64,000 bases of DNA from an uncultured Granulosicoccaceae bacterium. GTDB taxonomy: Bacteria > Pseudomonadota > Gammaproteobacteria > Granulosicoccales > Granulosicoccaceae. The position numbers and the translations under genes were made by a program. Under the pieces are notes generated by a model that searched no databases, was not told the origin of the DNA, and saw only the letters and a list, made by a program, of their open reading frames with translations. Positions 16,443 to 25,256 of this stretch are shown piece by piece; positions within the stretch are counted from its first letter, which is position 1; each line of letters starts with the position of its first letter. The stretch spans positions 1-64,000 of the forward strand of contig CALFCF010000046.1 of assembly GCA_937951345.1 (NCBI GenBank). The letters are read 5' to 3'.

Positions 16443-17618
16443 ATGCCTATAAAACGCCTAGACGCAATCGATATCGCTGGTAAACGCGTGTTGATACGCG
16501 AAGATTTGAATGTGCCACTAAAAGATGGCCGTGTGACATCTGACAAACGCATCGTTGCCGCATTACCGACCATCCGCGATGCAGTTGCGCGCGGCGCGGC
16601 AGTGATGGTCATGTCGCATCTTGGTCGTCCAACCGAGGGACAGTACGAGTCCGAATATTCGCTGCAACCCGTCGCTGATTATCTTTCAGAAGCGTTGGGT
16701 CAGCCGGTTCCTCTGATTCGCGACTACCTGGAAAATGCACCCGCTGTGCAACCCGGTTCCGTCGCACTGCTTGAAAATGTCCGCTTTAATGTCGGAGAGA
16801 AAAAGGATGATGAAGCACTTGCTGAAGGCTATGCAGCCTTGTGCGACGTGTTTGTTATGGACGCGTTCGGTACTGCTCACCGGGCGCAGGCGTCGACTCA
16901 TGGGGTGGGTTTCAAGGCTGCAGAGTCCTGTGCAGGTCCTTTGCTGACAGCGGAGCTTGATGCGCTTGAAAAGGCGCTCGATAACCCGGCGCGACCGTTG
17001 ATTGCCATTGTTGGTGGTTCGAAAGTGTCCACCAAGTTGACCGTGCTCGATAAGCTGGTCGACAAAGTCGATCAACTGATCGTCGGTGGTGGTATTGCGA
17101 ATACATTTGTTGCCGCCAGTGGACACCGTGTCGGACAATCGTTATACGAACCCGATTTGGTTGAAGAGGCTGCAAGCCTTATGACGCGCGCTAAAGCGAA
17201 TGGCGGCGAGATTCCCGTGCCGACCGATGCCGTCTGCGGTACTGAATTTTCCGCTGACAGTGTCGCGACGACGAAAATGATCAATGAAGTATCCGATAGC
17301 GATATGATCTTTGACATCGGACCTGAAACCGCTGCAATCTACGCGAAGATGTTGGAAAACGCCGGTACGATATTATGGAATGGTCCCGTCGGTGTTTTCG
17401 AGTTCGATCAATTTGGTGAGGGCACCGAAGTGCTATCCCGGGCAATTGCGAAATCAAGCGCATTCTCGATAGCCGGTGGCGGTGATACGCTGGCTGCGGT
17501 GGATAAATACCGCATTGGGGATGAAGTTTCTTACATATCAACTGGCGGTGGTGCTTTCCTTGAATTCCTTGAAGGAAAAAAACTACCGGCAGTTGCGATG
17601 CTTGAAGCGCGCGCCTGA
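16443..17618 (+). CDS. pgk: Phosphoglycerate kinase
   Basis: Transfers phosphate from 1,3-bisphosphoglycerate to ADP in glycolysis, or the reverse in gluconeogenesis. The 391-residue protein has the N-terminal substrate motif [19 protein letters not shown], then SHLGRP near residue 60. It has the nucleotide-binding [20 protein letters not shown] in the middle and the C-terminal GGGDTLAAV and [16 protein letters not shown]. The start is ATG with GGAA a few bases upstream. It follows gap by 53 bases and is probably co-transcribed with it. Confidence 0.97.
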   Translation: MPIKRLDAIDIAGKRVLIREDLNVPLKDGRVTSDKRIVAALPTIRDAVARGAAVMVMSHLGRPTEGQYESEYSLQPVADYLSEALGQPVPLIRDYLENAPAVQPGSVALLENVRFNVGEKKDDEALAEGYAALCDVFVMDAFGTAHRAQASTHGVGFKAAESCAGPLLTAELDALEKALDNPARPLIAIVGGSKVSTKLTVLDKLVDKVDQLIVGGGIANTFVAASGHRVGQSLYEPDLVEEAASLMTRAKANGGEIPVPTDAVCGTEFSADSVATTKMINEVSDSDMIFDIGPETAAIYAKMLENAGTILWNGPVGVFEFDQFGEGTEVLSRAIAKSSAFSIAGGGDTLAAVDKYRIGDEVSYISTGGGAFLEFLEGKKLPAVAMLEARA

Positions 17619-17670
17619 GTAAACACACCGTGCGCTGACAATCGTGTCGCCGGTTGTCTGCAGCGTGTTT

Positions 17671-17704
17671 CAGGCAGGTTACTTTGCCTGCTTAGCGTTT
17701 TTCG
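17671..17704 (+). terminator. Likely terminator after pgk
   Basis: CAGGCA (17671-17676) and TGCCTG (17685-17690) form a stem with an 8-base loop, followed by CTTAGCG and five T. It lies about 55 bases after the pgk stop. The rest of the 350-base gap before the aldolase gene should contain the aldolase promoter; I cannot place it firmly. Confidence 0.55.
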
Positions 17705-17969
17705 TTAATCGTTATTATCGTTTACACTCGATCTGTTGTGTTAGTTTGGCGCACCGGTTGCAATAAACGACACAGACGTGATCTCTGATACGACGCCAGC
17801 GGAGTACTAAGTGATTACTCGTTTATCTTTCGCTGGTGTTTCTGCGATATGAACTGGTGTTAGAGCCGCTTGCACGTGAGCCGCGACCTTAAATTAAGCT
17901 TAGTAACCTAAACTCAACTATTTTGAGCTGAGCAGAGCGAAATACTGTTCAGCCCGGAGAGGTATTTTA

Positions 17970-18863
17970 ATGACAGCCTTTGCAGATCAACTCAATAAAA
18001 TACGGGAAGAATCAGGGTTTATTGCCGCGCTTGATCAAAGTGGTGGTAGCACACCCAAGGCGCTCGGGCAGTACGGCTTGAGTGAAGATCAGTGGAGCAA
18101 TGACGACGAGATGTTTGATCTTGTTCATCAGATGCGTACCCGGATCGTCACCAGCGATGCCTTTAACGGCAAGCGCGTTATTGGTGCCATATTATTTGAA
18201 GGCACAATGGATCGCGACGTTGGTGGTAAAGGGACTGCAAAATTTCTCTGGTCAGAAAAGAATGTTGTACCGTTTCTTAAAGTTGACAAAGGGTTGGAAG
18301 ATGAGTCGGACGGCGTTCAATTGATGAAGCCCATGCCACAGCTGGATGGTTTGCTTGATCGGGCGCGTGAAAAAGGTGTTTTCGGTACAAAAATGCGATC
18401 TGTTGTCAAACAAGCCAATGAAGACGGTATCAAAAAAATCGTCGATCAGCAGTTTGCGGTGGGTAAGCAGATAGTGGCGAAAGGGTTGGTGCCGATATTA
18501 GAACCTGAGGTAGATATACATTGCCCGGACAAGAGCCAGGCTGAAGAACTGCTGCGCACACATTTAATGGCGGGTCTTGATGCGTTGTCTGATGAAGAAC
18601 TGGTCATGTTGAAGTTGACCCTTCCGGAGCAGGCAAACCACTACACGCCTTGTCAGGATCACAGTAACGTCCTGAAAGTCGTTGCATTGTCGGGTGGTTA
18701 CGACCGGCAGGAAGCTAACCGCCGTCTTGCGCAGAATAAAGGTATGGTTGCGAGCTTTTCCCGCGCATTGGTAGAAGGGTTAACCGCACAAATCAGCGAT
18801 GCTGATTTCAACTCGAAGCTGGACGAGGCGATCAACTCGATTTATCAGGCATCGGCTGCCTGA
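17970..18863 (+). CDS. fda: Class I fructose-bisphosphate aldolase
   Basis: Cleaves fructose 1,6-bisphosphate through a Schiff-base lysine, without metal. The 297-residue protein matches the short bacterial class I group: FIAALDQSGGSTPKALGQYG at about residues 17-36, GAILFEGTMDR, VPFLKVDKGL, GLVPILEPEVDIHCPDKSQA, VMLKLTLPEQANHY and VALSGGYDRQEANRRLAQN. GGAGAGG lies 6-8 bases before the ATG. In many gammaproteobacteria a class II aldolase follows pgk; here the class I form stands in that place, with its own leader region. Confidence 0.95.
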   Translation: MTAFADQLNKIREESGFIAALDQSGGSTPKALGQYGLSEDQWSNDDEMFDLVHQMRTRIVTSDAFNGKRVIGAILFEGTMDRDVGGKGTAKFLWSEKNVVPFLKVDKGLEDESDGVQLMKPMPQLDGLLDRAREKGVFGTKMRSVVKQANEDGIKKIVDQQFAVGKQIVAKGLVPILEPEVDIHCPDKSQAEELLRTHLMAGLDALSDEELVMLKLTLPEQANHYTPCQDHSNVLKVVALSGGYDRQEANRRLAQNKGMVASFSRALVEGLTAQISDADFNSKLDEAINSIYQASAA

Positions 18864-18867
18864 TTTT

Positions 18868-19812
18868 TTATTGAGTGAGAGTGTCAATCGCTTGTTGGTA
18901 ACGGGTGAGTGTCGCATCGACCACCGGTTGCGGTAGGCTTGGCCCGGGTGCAGTCTTATTCCAGTCAAGCGTTTCCAGGTAATCCCTGACGAATTGCTTA
19001 TCCAGACTGTTGGGATTTTCACCCGGTTGCCAGCCATCAGCTGGCCAGAAGCGTGACGAATCCGGTGTCAGTATTTCATCCATAAGCGTCAGACGTCCCG
19101 CTTCATCAAGACCGAACTCAAATTTTGTGTCCGCTATGATGATATTGCGTTCTTTGGCGAAATCACGGGCACGGCGATAGATCGTCAGGCTTATTTCCCG
19201 AATAGCGTCGGCGGTTGAATCGCCTATAAGTGATTGCATTTCCGGATAGCTAATATTTTCGTCATGATCACCTGCGGCGGCTTTGGTCGCGGGAGTGAAG
19301 ATCGGCGTTTCCAGTTCCCCCGCCAGTGGCAGATCGTCCGGCAGCGTGATGCCACAAACGCTCCCGGTTGCCTGGTAATCAGCCCAGCCGGAACCTATCA
19401 GATAGCCGCGAACCACCGCTTCAACCGGTAATGCATCCAGACGCTTGACAATCATTGAGCGGCCGGCGGCGATGGCTAACTCATTGGCATCGGTCAGTAA
19501 ATCTTCGAGCTTGAGGTCACTCAGGTGATTGGGAACCACTGAAGACATCTGCTCGAACCAGAACAGCGCCAGCCTGGTCAGCAGTTTGCCCTTTCCGGGT
19601 ATAACACCGGGGAGAATGACATCAAATGCCGATATTCTATCGGTTGCTATGATCAAAAGATGTGTATCTTCAACCGCGTAGACATCGCGAACCTTACCGC
19701 TGTAGATCTTCTCAAACGATTGCAGGGATGATGTATGGAGGGCGTCTGGAGTGTTCAATGGTTTGCAGTTATCTGAGCTGGAGTTAGCTGCGTAAATCAG
19801 CGAAAATACCAT
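18868..19812 (-). CDS. purC: Phosphoribosylaminoimidazole-succinocarboxamide synthase
   Basis: Joins aspartate to CAIR in purine synthesis (SAICAR synthase). The 314-residue protein belongs to the longer PurC type, similar to yeast Ade1: YSGKVRDVYAVEDTHLLIIA, TDRISAFDVILPGVIPGKGK, VVRGYLIGSGWADYQATGSV and ADTKFEFGLDEAGRLTLMDE. Conserved sequence begins near residue 33, and the first 30 residues look like an extra tail. The ATG at 19812 has no strong ribosome site. The gene ends 4 bases after the aldolase stop on the opposite strand (tail to tail), and starts divergently from purEK. Confidence 0.94.
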   Translation of the reverse strand: MVFSLIYAANSSSDNCKPLNTPDALHTSSLQSFEKIYSGKVRDVYAVEDTHLLIIATDRISAFDVILPGVIPGKGKLLTRLALFWFEQMSSVVPNHLSDLKLEDLLTDANELAIAAGRSMIVKRLDALPVEAVVRGYLIGSGWADYQATGSVCGITLPDDLPLAGELETPIFTPATKAAAGDHDENISYPEMQSLIGDSTADAIREISLTIYRRARDFAKERNIIIADTKFEFGLDEAGRLTLMDEILTPDSSRFWPADGWQPGENPNSLDKQFVRDYLETLDWNKTAPGPSLPQPVVDATLTRYQQAIDTLTQ

Positions 19813-19833
19813 TTTAACTGAGGCAGCAAAGGC

Positions 19834-20427
19834 ATGGTTCCCGGATCGGATAAGCCCCGTGCATCAGGTACTGATCATAAAGCGGCAGATGGCGAAGCTG
19901 ATAGTACAGCAGGTGGGCCTGTGACTGAAACAGTCGGGCAGTCACCGCTGGTCGGCGTGGTGATGGGTAGTGACAGTGACTGGCCAGTGATGTCCAGTGC
20001 GCATACCGTGCTGGAAGACTTCGCGGTCGATCACGAATGTCGTGTGGTGTCAGCGCACCGGACACCGGACTTGCTCTATCAGTATGCTGAATCGGCAGCG
20101 CAGCGTGGCCTGCAATTCATAATAGCCGGTGCCGGAGGTGCTGCTCATTTGCCGGGTATGCTGGCTGCCAAAACCACCGTACCGATTCTCGGTGTACCTG
20201 TGCCTTCGCGACATTTATCCGGGCAGGATTCACTTTATTCGATTGTGCAAATGCCCGCCGGTATTCCGGTAGCCACCTTTGCTATCGGAGAGGCAGGCGC
20301 CAGCAACGCGGCATTGTTTTGTGTAGCTGCGCTGGCACAGTCTGATCGCTCGTTAATGGATGCACTCAATCGATTTCGCCGCCAGCAATCTGACAGGGTC
20401 TCGGCTTTGACACTACCCATTGACTAG
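19834..20427 (+). CDS. purE: N5-carboxyaminoimidazole ribonucleotide mutase PurE
   Basis: Converts N5-CAIR to CAIR in purine synthesis. The class I PurE core starts near residue 39: VGVVMGSDSDWPVMSSAHTV, then VVSAHRTPDLLYQYA, IIAGAGGAAHLPGM and GVPVPSRHLSGQDSLYSIVQ. The ORF from the ATG at 19834 gives 197 residues, with a polar tail of about 38 ahead of the core. A GTG at 19921, with AGGTGG just upstream, would give a standard 168-residue protein and leave 108 bases for the divergent promoters. I consider that start at least as likely. PurK follows after 6 bases. Confidence 0.93.
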   Translation: MVPGSDKPRASGTDHKAADGEADSTAGGPVTETVGQSPLVGVVMGSDSDWPVMSSAHTVLEDFAVDHECRVVSAHRTPDLLYQYAESAAQRGLQFIIAGAGGAAHLPGMLAAKTTVPILGVPVPSRHLSGQDSLYSIVQMPAGIPVATFAIGEAGASNAALFCVAALAQSDRSLMDALNRFRRQQSDRVSALTLPID

Positions 20428-20433
20428 CCGGGT

Positions 20434-21639
20434 TTGTGTGAGCAAAAGACTGATCCCATATTGAACCCGCCAGCAGACAATACGAATAGTTCCTCTCCTT
20501 TGTTCCCGGGTGCAAGGCTGGCAGTTCTTGGTGGCGGGCAACTTGGACGGATGTTTTGCGTGTCGGCGTTGCAGCGCGGCTATCATGTTACGGTACTGGA
20601 TCCGGATGAAAATAGTCCGGCAGGACAGTTGGCTCATCGGCATCTGTGTACAGCCTATGACGATAAGGATTCGCTCGATGTCATTGCGCAATGCGGTGCG
20701 GTTACCATCGAGTTTGAAAATATCCCGCTTGAAACTCTGCGTTACGTAGCAAGTCGCACACGTTTAGCACCGTCTCCCGAAGCGGTAGCCATTGCACAAG
20801 ACCGCTCATTGGAAAAAGCATTTGCGCGGAAACTGGGTTTATCGACCGTTCCCTATGCGTTGCTCGATGCAGATACAGACTTCAATTCGTTAGTGGTTGA
20901 TATTGAGTTCCCCGCCATACTGAAAACCTCGCGTCTCGGTTACGACGGCAAGGGGCAGGTTGTGTGCAATAGTATCGACGATGTGAAATCTGCATTTGCT
21001 TCGATCGGTTCAGTTGATTGTGTGCTTGAACAGCGAGTAGAACTCGCGAGCGAAGTATCCGTTGTACTCGCGCGTGGTGATGATGGGTCGATAGTTGTCT
21101 GCCCGGTTGCCGAGAACCGGCATGACAATGGGATCCTGGATTTAACTATTGTGCCAGCGCGAGTCGACGCAAGGCTGCAGCAGAAGGCTGTAGAGATGGC
21201 GACAACTCTGGCACATGCGCTGAAGTACGTCGGTGTAATGGCGGTGGAATTTTTTATCACCCGGGATGATCAGGTCATGATCAATGAAATGGCACCTCGA
21301 CCGCATAACAGCGGCCACTTTACGCTGGATGCCACAACGTTGTCGCAGTTTGATTTACAGGTATTAACTCTCTGTGCACATGAATTGCCACCTTGCGGTT
21401 TGTTGTCTCCAGTGACAATGCTAAACCTGTTGGGTGAACGGTGGGGAGACTCACAGCCTGACTGGCAGATACTCAATAGCGAACGCAATGAAACGCAATT
21501 GTGCAGACATCTTCATCTCTATGGAAAAGCCGAAGCACGCCCTGGCAGAAAGATGGGACATATAAACTATCTTGCAAAAAATGTTGATGACGCTCTTCAC
21601 GCAGCTGAATATGCGAAAGAACACCTAAGGTCGTTATAG
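20434..21639 (+). CDS. purK: N5-carboxyaminoimidazole ribonucleotide synthase PurK
   Basis: ATP-grasp enzyme that adds bicarbonate to AIR, making the substrate of PurE. The core runs from RLAVLGGGQLGRMFCVSALQ (residue ~27) through FENIPLETL, the ATP-grasp loop FPAILKTSRLGYDGKGQVV, to NEMAPRPHNSGHFTLDATTL. The ORF start is TTG and gives a 25-residue polar leader, so the true start may lie further in (TTG codons at 20461 and 20506). The purEK order and spacing show an operon. At 401 residues it is slightly longer than E. coli PurK (355). Confidence 0.94.
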   Translation: MCEQKTDPILNPPADNTNSSSPLFPGARLAVLGGGQLGRMFCVSALQRGYHVTVLDPDENSPAGQLAHRHLCTAYDDKDSLDVIAQCGAVTIEFENIPLETLRYVASRTRLAPSPEAVAIAQDRSLEKAFARKLGLSTVPYALLDADTDFNSLVVDIEFPAILKTSRLGYDGKGQVVCNSIDDVKSAFASIGSVDCVLEQRVELASEVSVVLARGDDGSIVVCPVAENRHDNGILDLTIVPARVDARLQQKAVEMATTLAHALKYVGVMAVEFFITRDDQVMINEMAPRPHNSGHFTLDATTLSQFDLQVLTLCAHELPPCGLLSPVTMLNLLGERWGDSQPDWQILNSERNETQLCRHLHLYGKAEARPGRKMGHINYLAKNVDDALHAAEYAKEHLRSL

Positions 21640-21777
21640 TGCCAGTAGATATTTTCGACTAAGTGCAATTTTTCCAAGTGTCATGAAGTGTGTCGCGCTT
21701 GGTATAAATATCGCTATAAAGCAGGGGTCAAACCAAACGATAATAATTACACAGCGGCCCTTGGACCAGAATTTATT

Positions 21778-22791
21778 ATGAGCTTGATGCACAAGAGCTC
21801 GGAAACGCTTGACGATTCCTCGAGTTTTATCCCCACAGCAGTAGAATCTCTTTCATCCCAAAGCAAAGCGCTGACATTGTTGGCGAATAGTCTTGGTAGT
21901 GAATTTGATGAAGCAGTAAATCTCATTCTAGGTTGCAAAGGACGTGTAATCATTTCCGGTATGGGTAAATCAGGCATTGTCGGCAAAAAAATGGCGGCAA
22001 CATTTGCATCCACCGGCACACCGAGTTTTTACGTACATCCGGGTGAAGCGATTCACGGTGATCTGGGAATGATCACGGGAGATGATCTTATTCTGCTGAT
22101 TTCGTACAGCGGGGAGACCGAAGAGGTAACCAAGCTACTACCGTCATTGAAATACTTCGGAAATAAGATTATTGGTGTTGTCGGTGTCTCGGATACAACA
22201 TTATCCCGTCAGGCCGATGTGGTTCTGAACGTAGATATTGAACGTGAAGTTTGTCCGAATAATCTGGCTCCCACCACATCAGCCCTTGCAATCATGGCAA
22301 TTGGCGATGCGTTGGCTGTTTGTTTGATTAAAGCACGCGACTTCAAACCGGCTGACTTTGCGCAGTTTCATCCCGGCGGTATGCTGGGTCGGCGTTTACT
22401 GTCACGGGTTGGCGACGTTATGCAACGCGACAATCTGCCGCTTATCAGCCCCGACGAAACAGTACGTGATGCCATATTCTGTATGACGTCAGGCAGGCTT
22501 GGTCTTGCCATCATTGTAGAGGATGATCGCCTTCAGGGTATTTTGACCGATGGTGATTTACGGCGCGCTCTGATCATGGATCCAACCATGATGGATAAAA
22601 AGGTTGCCGAATTTATGACGCCTGTGCCTGTCACGATATCATCGAATGCAATGGTATCCGATGCTGAGATTTTGATGCGTAAATACAAAATCCGTGCGTT
22701 GGTCGTAACCGATGTGCGCGAGGATTGCGATGACAAAGTGTGTGGTTTGTTAGAAATCTTCGGCGATATGGAGACCGGTAACACGCGTTAA
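21778..22791 (+). CDS. kpsF: Arabinose-5-phosphate isomerase (capsule type, KpsF/KdsD)
   Basis: Converts ribulose 5-phosphate to arabinose 5-phosphate, the first step toward Kdo. From the ATG at 21778 the protein has 337 residues. The SIS sugar isomerase domain includes VIISGMGKSGIVGKKMAATF, STGTPSFYVHPGEAIHGDLG and LISYSGETEEV. Two CBS domains follow (VMQRDNLPLISPDETVRDAI; LQGILTDGDLRRAL; AEFMTPVPVTISSNAMVSDA). The ORF could start at 21688, but the family begins near here. Because kpsM-T-E-D follow and kpsC/S lie at the far end, this is probably the capsule-dedicated copy supplying the Kdo linker. Ribosome site weak. Confidence 0.92.
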   Translation: MSLMHKSSETLDDSSSFIPTAVESLSSQSKALTLLANSLGSEFDEAVNLILGCKGRVIISGMGKSGIVGKKMAATFASTGTPSFYVHPGEAIHGDLGMITGDDLILLISYSGETEEVTKLLPSLKYFGNKIIGVVGVSDTTLSRQADVVLNVDIEREVCPNNLAPTTSALAIMAIGDALAVCLIKARDFKPADFAQFHPGGMLGRRLLSRVGDVMQRDNLPLISPDETVRDAIFCMTSGRLGLAIIVEDDRLQGILTDGDLRRALIMDPTMMDKKVAEFMTPVPVTISSNAMVSDAEILMRKYKIRALVVTDVREDCDDKVCGLLEIFGDMETGNTR

Positions 22792-23000
22792 TCCACCCGT
22801 TTCGCTCTCGTTACACGTGCAACTACAGAAGTTGCAATAACAACGACTGGTAATAAAAACCCCTGGCGGTCCATGGCCCGGGGTATTCCCCTGCATATTG
22901 ATCCGGGTAGTTGCGCCTCGCTAGAGCCTGTGTGCACGATAAGTGCATTTATCAACCATCACCGCCCCTTCTGTTGCACAGATATTGCACATTAATCGTT

Positions 23001-23747
23001 ATGAAAAGAATTGTGCCAGCCTGGATGCCACCCATAGTAACTGCCTTCTGTATTTTACTGAGTAGTGGCTGTGCGGTGACATCTCAGCGCGGGGTTGCAG
23101 CTGATGAAGCAAAAGCAATTCCGCTTGATACTGCCATGAGTGATCGGCCGTTACTCTCCGAATATACGTCAGCGAGTGGCAAGATTTGCAGGCGATACAA
23201 AGACACTGCACACACAGGTTTGATTGTCCGTTGCCTGTCAGAGTCCGGTCAATGGCAGAACGTACGACAATTGAGTGGCATCTATAGTAAAAGCCGTATT
23301 GCATCGTTAATGCTCGAAACCAATAAGAACCGCGGCTATGAAACAGCTTCAATACTGCCGGTAACTGTACAACCAACGAACGCGAGCGGTTCATACCAGG
23401 ATCAAACAACCTTTGAAGTTGATACGACGTCATTGCATGGTGAATCAGTGCATAGTGATGAACAAGGGTTGGAAGCGGTGGTACTGGCTTCCGGTCGGGA
23501 GCCATTGATCGTTCCCTTTTCTACTCCTGAAGTGGTTGACGAAGCAAATGATCACACAAATGAGCACACGGCAGCGACCAGTATCGAGGTCACGGTACAG
23601 CCAGATGAGTCCTTGTGGAGTTTATCAAAGCGAGTGACAGGATCAGGCAGCCACTGGACTGAAATTGCACAATTCAATCAATTGAAAGACGGCAACAGTA
23701 TTTTTAGTGGTCAGCAGATCCTTGTACCGCGATCACTGGTGCAATGA
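23001..23747 (+). CDS. LysM-domain lipoprotein at the capsule export locus
   Basis: Predicted outer- or inner-membrane lipoprotein with a C-terminal LysM domain that could bind peptidoglycan. From the ATG at 23001 it has 248 residues. The signal peptide runs MKRIVPAWMPPIVTAFCILL and ends in the lipobox LSSGC. The middle is polar with no recognised fold. Residues ~195-246 form one LysM domain (EVTVQPDESLWSLSKRV, IAQFNQLKDGNSIFSGQQIL). It ends 17 bases before the kpsM-like gene and probably shares its transcript. A role anchoring the export complex to the wall is my inference. An upstream in-frame start at 22911 would bury the signal peptide, so I reject it. Confidence 0.82.
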   Translation: MKRIVPAWMPPIVTAFCILLSSGCAVTSQRGVAADEAKAIPLDTAMSDRPLLSEYTSASGKICRRYKDTAHTGLIVRCLSESGQWQNVRQLSGIYSKSRIASLMLETNKNRGYETASILPVTVQPTNASGSYQDQTTFEVDTTSLHGESVHSDEQGLEAVVLASGREPLIVPFSTPEVVDEANDHTNEHTAATSIEVTVQPDESLWSLSKRVTGSGSHWTEIAQFNQLKDGNSIFSGQQILVPRSLVQ

Positions 23748-23764
23748 GCTGACGGTTCAACAAA

Positions 23765-24589
23765 GTGGCGTTCGCACAGACTGATCAGAAACGTCCTGTA
23801 CGTTTCACAGAAATCGTAAAGGGTGTGTCCACGCAGGTCCGGGTGCTGCATGCACTTGTGCTTCGCGAGAGCATGACTCGCTATGGCGAGCACAAGATTG
23901 GCTTTCTCTGGGCGATTCTCGAACCTATGGCCATGGTCATTGTGTTTGTTACGATATTCTCCCTATTCAAGTCTTTGACTGCTGACGTACCGATCGCGTT
24001 GTTTATGCTAACGGGTTTGGTGCCCTTCACGTTGTTCCAGGATAACAAGACACAGATGCAGAGTGCTATTGCCAGCAACAAAGCCTTGTTGGCGTTTCCT
24101 CAGGTGACGACATTCGATGTGATATTTGCGCGAAGCATTCTGGAAACACTGATTACCCTGTCTGTGTTTGTTGTTCTGTTGACTATTTTCTATTTATTTG
24201 GCTTTGAATTCCGGGTTGAAAATCCTATTGGAGTACTGGCTGCTTGTGGTTTGATTGCGGCCATGGGCATCGGCGTCGGGTTTATGCTCGCTTCTCTTAA
24301 ACCGCTGCTACCATCAGTGCAACAGCTATCAAATGCTTTACTTGGCAGACCGCTTTTTCTGTCCTCGGGTGTCTTCTTTTCCGCTGAACGTATTCCTGAG
24401 GAATGGCGACACTATTTGCTTTACAACCCGTTGATGCATTGCCTGGAACTGCTTCGAAGTGAATTTTTCTATGAGCTGGATTCACCCTACGGCAGCTGGT
24501 TTTATGCATCAGCCTGGGCAGCGTCGCTACTGGCCCTGGGTTTGCTGATGCATCAGGTTTTACGTAGGCGGGCGGTGGTAGGCCTGTGA
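23765..24589 (+). CDS. kpsM: Capsule polysaccharide ABC exporter, permease subunit
   Basis: Inner-membrane channel of an ABC-2 exporter that moves lipid-linked capsule polysaccharide to the periplasm. The 274-residue protein has six hydrophobic segments and the family's N-terminal amphipathic part (VLHALVLRESMTRYGEHKIG, then FLWAILEPM). The start is GTG. It overlaps the ATPase gene by 4 bases, so the two subunits are coupled. Similar to KpsM, CtrC and BexB. Confidence 0.93.
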   Translation: MAFAQTDQKRPVRFTEIVKGVSTQVRVLHALVLRESMTRYGEHKIGFLWAILEPMAMVIVFVTIFSLFKSLTADVPIALFMLTGLVPFTLFQDNKTQMQSAIASNKALLAFPQVTTFDVIFARSILETLITLSVFVVLLTIFYLFGFEFRVENPIGVLAACGLIAAMGIGVGFMLASLKPLLPSVQQLSNALLGRPLFLSSGVFFSAERIPEEWRHYLLYNPLMHCLELLRSEFFYELDSPYGSWFYASAWAASLLALGLLMHQVLRRRAVVGL

Positions 24590-25248
24590 TTCGACTTCAC
24601 AACATATCTAAAAGGTATAAAAGCTCGGCGGGCATTCATACCGTTCTCGATAATGTTTCCTTGACCTTTCCGGAAGGCAAGAGCATCGGAATACTTGGCC
24701 TGAATGGTGCGGGTAAGTCCACGCTTATCAGAATTATCGGCGATGCTGAGCCGGCAGATAGCGGGTATGTAGAGCGAACTTCCCGGGTCTCCTGGCCTAT
24801 GGGGTATACCGGTGGTTTTCAGTCGAATCTCACAGCCAGAGAAAATGCACGCTTTGTTGCCCGCATATACGGGGAAAATCCGCGCTATGTTGAGGAGTTT
24901 GCTGCTGAATTTGCTGAACTTGGAAAGTATTTTGATGCGCCGCTTCGAACTTACTCTGCCGGAATGCGGAGTCGTTTCTCTTTCTCTGTCAGTCTGGCGT
25001 GTGATTTTGACTACTACCTGGTCGATGAGGCACTCGAAACCGGTGATGCGCGTTACAAGGAAAAATTCAGGCTGGCATTTCAGGAACGTAGTTCAACCGC
25101 TGCGGTGATTTTGGTATCACACAATGAGCAAAACATACGACGCAACTGCGACGCAGCAGCCATACTTAATAACGGTCGATTGGACTTATACGACGACCTT
25201 AAGTCGGCTATGCAGCAATACAAACTCTTACAAACACAGGCTGCCTGA
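24586..25248 (+). CDS. kpsT: Capsule polysaccharide ABC exporter, ATPase subunit
   Basis: Hydrolyses ATP to drive the KpsM channel. The 220-residue protein has Walker A GLNGAGKST (38-46), signature YSAGMRSR (123-130), Walker B YYLVDEAL (143-150), and the switch His in LVSHNEQ. KpsT proteins often show the altered signature SAGM seen here. It starts with GTG inside the end of kpsM. The short length fits KpsT and not the longer O-antigen exporters (Wzt) with a carbohydrate-binding tail. Confidence 0.95.
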   Translation: MIRLHNISKRYKSSAGIHTVLDNVSLTFPEGKSIGILGLNGAGKSTLIRIIGDAEPADSGYVERTSRVSWPMGYTGGFQSNLTARENARFVARIYGENPRYVEEFAAEFAELGKYFDAPLRTYSAGMRSRFSFSVSLACDFDYYLVDEALETGDARYKEKFRLAFQERSSTAAVILVSHNEQNIRRNCDAAAILNNGRLDLYDDLKSAMQQYKLLQTQAA

Positions 25249-25256
25249 CAACCACA

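Noticed and set aside
23001-23747. Start at 22911 for the LysM lipoprotein
   Set aside because: It would place 30 residues before a clear lipoprotein signal peptide.
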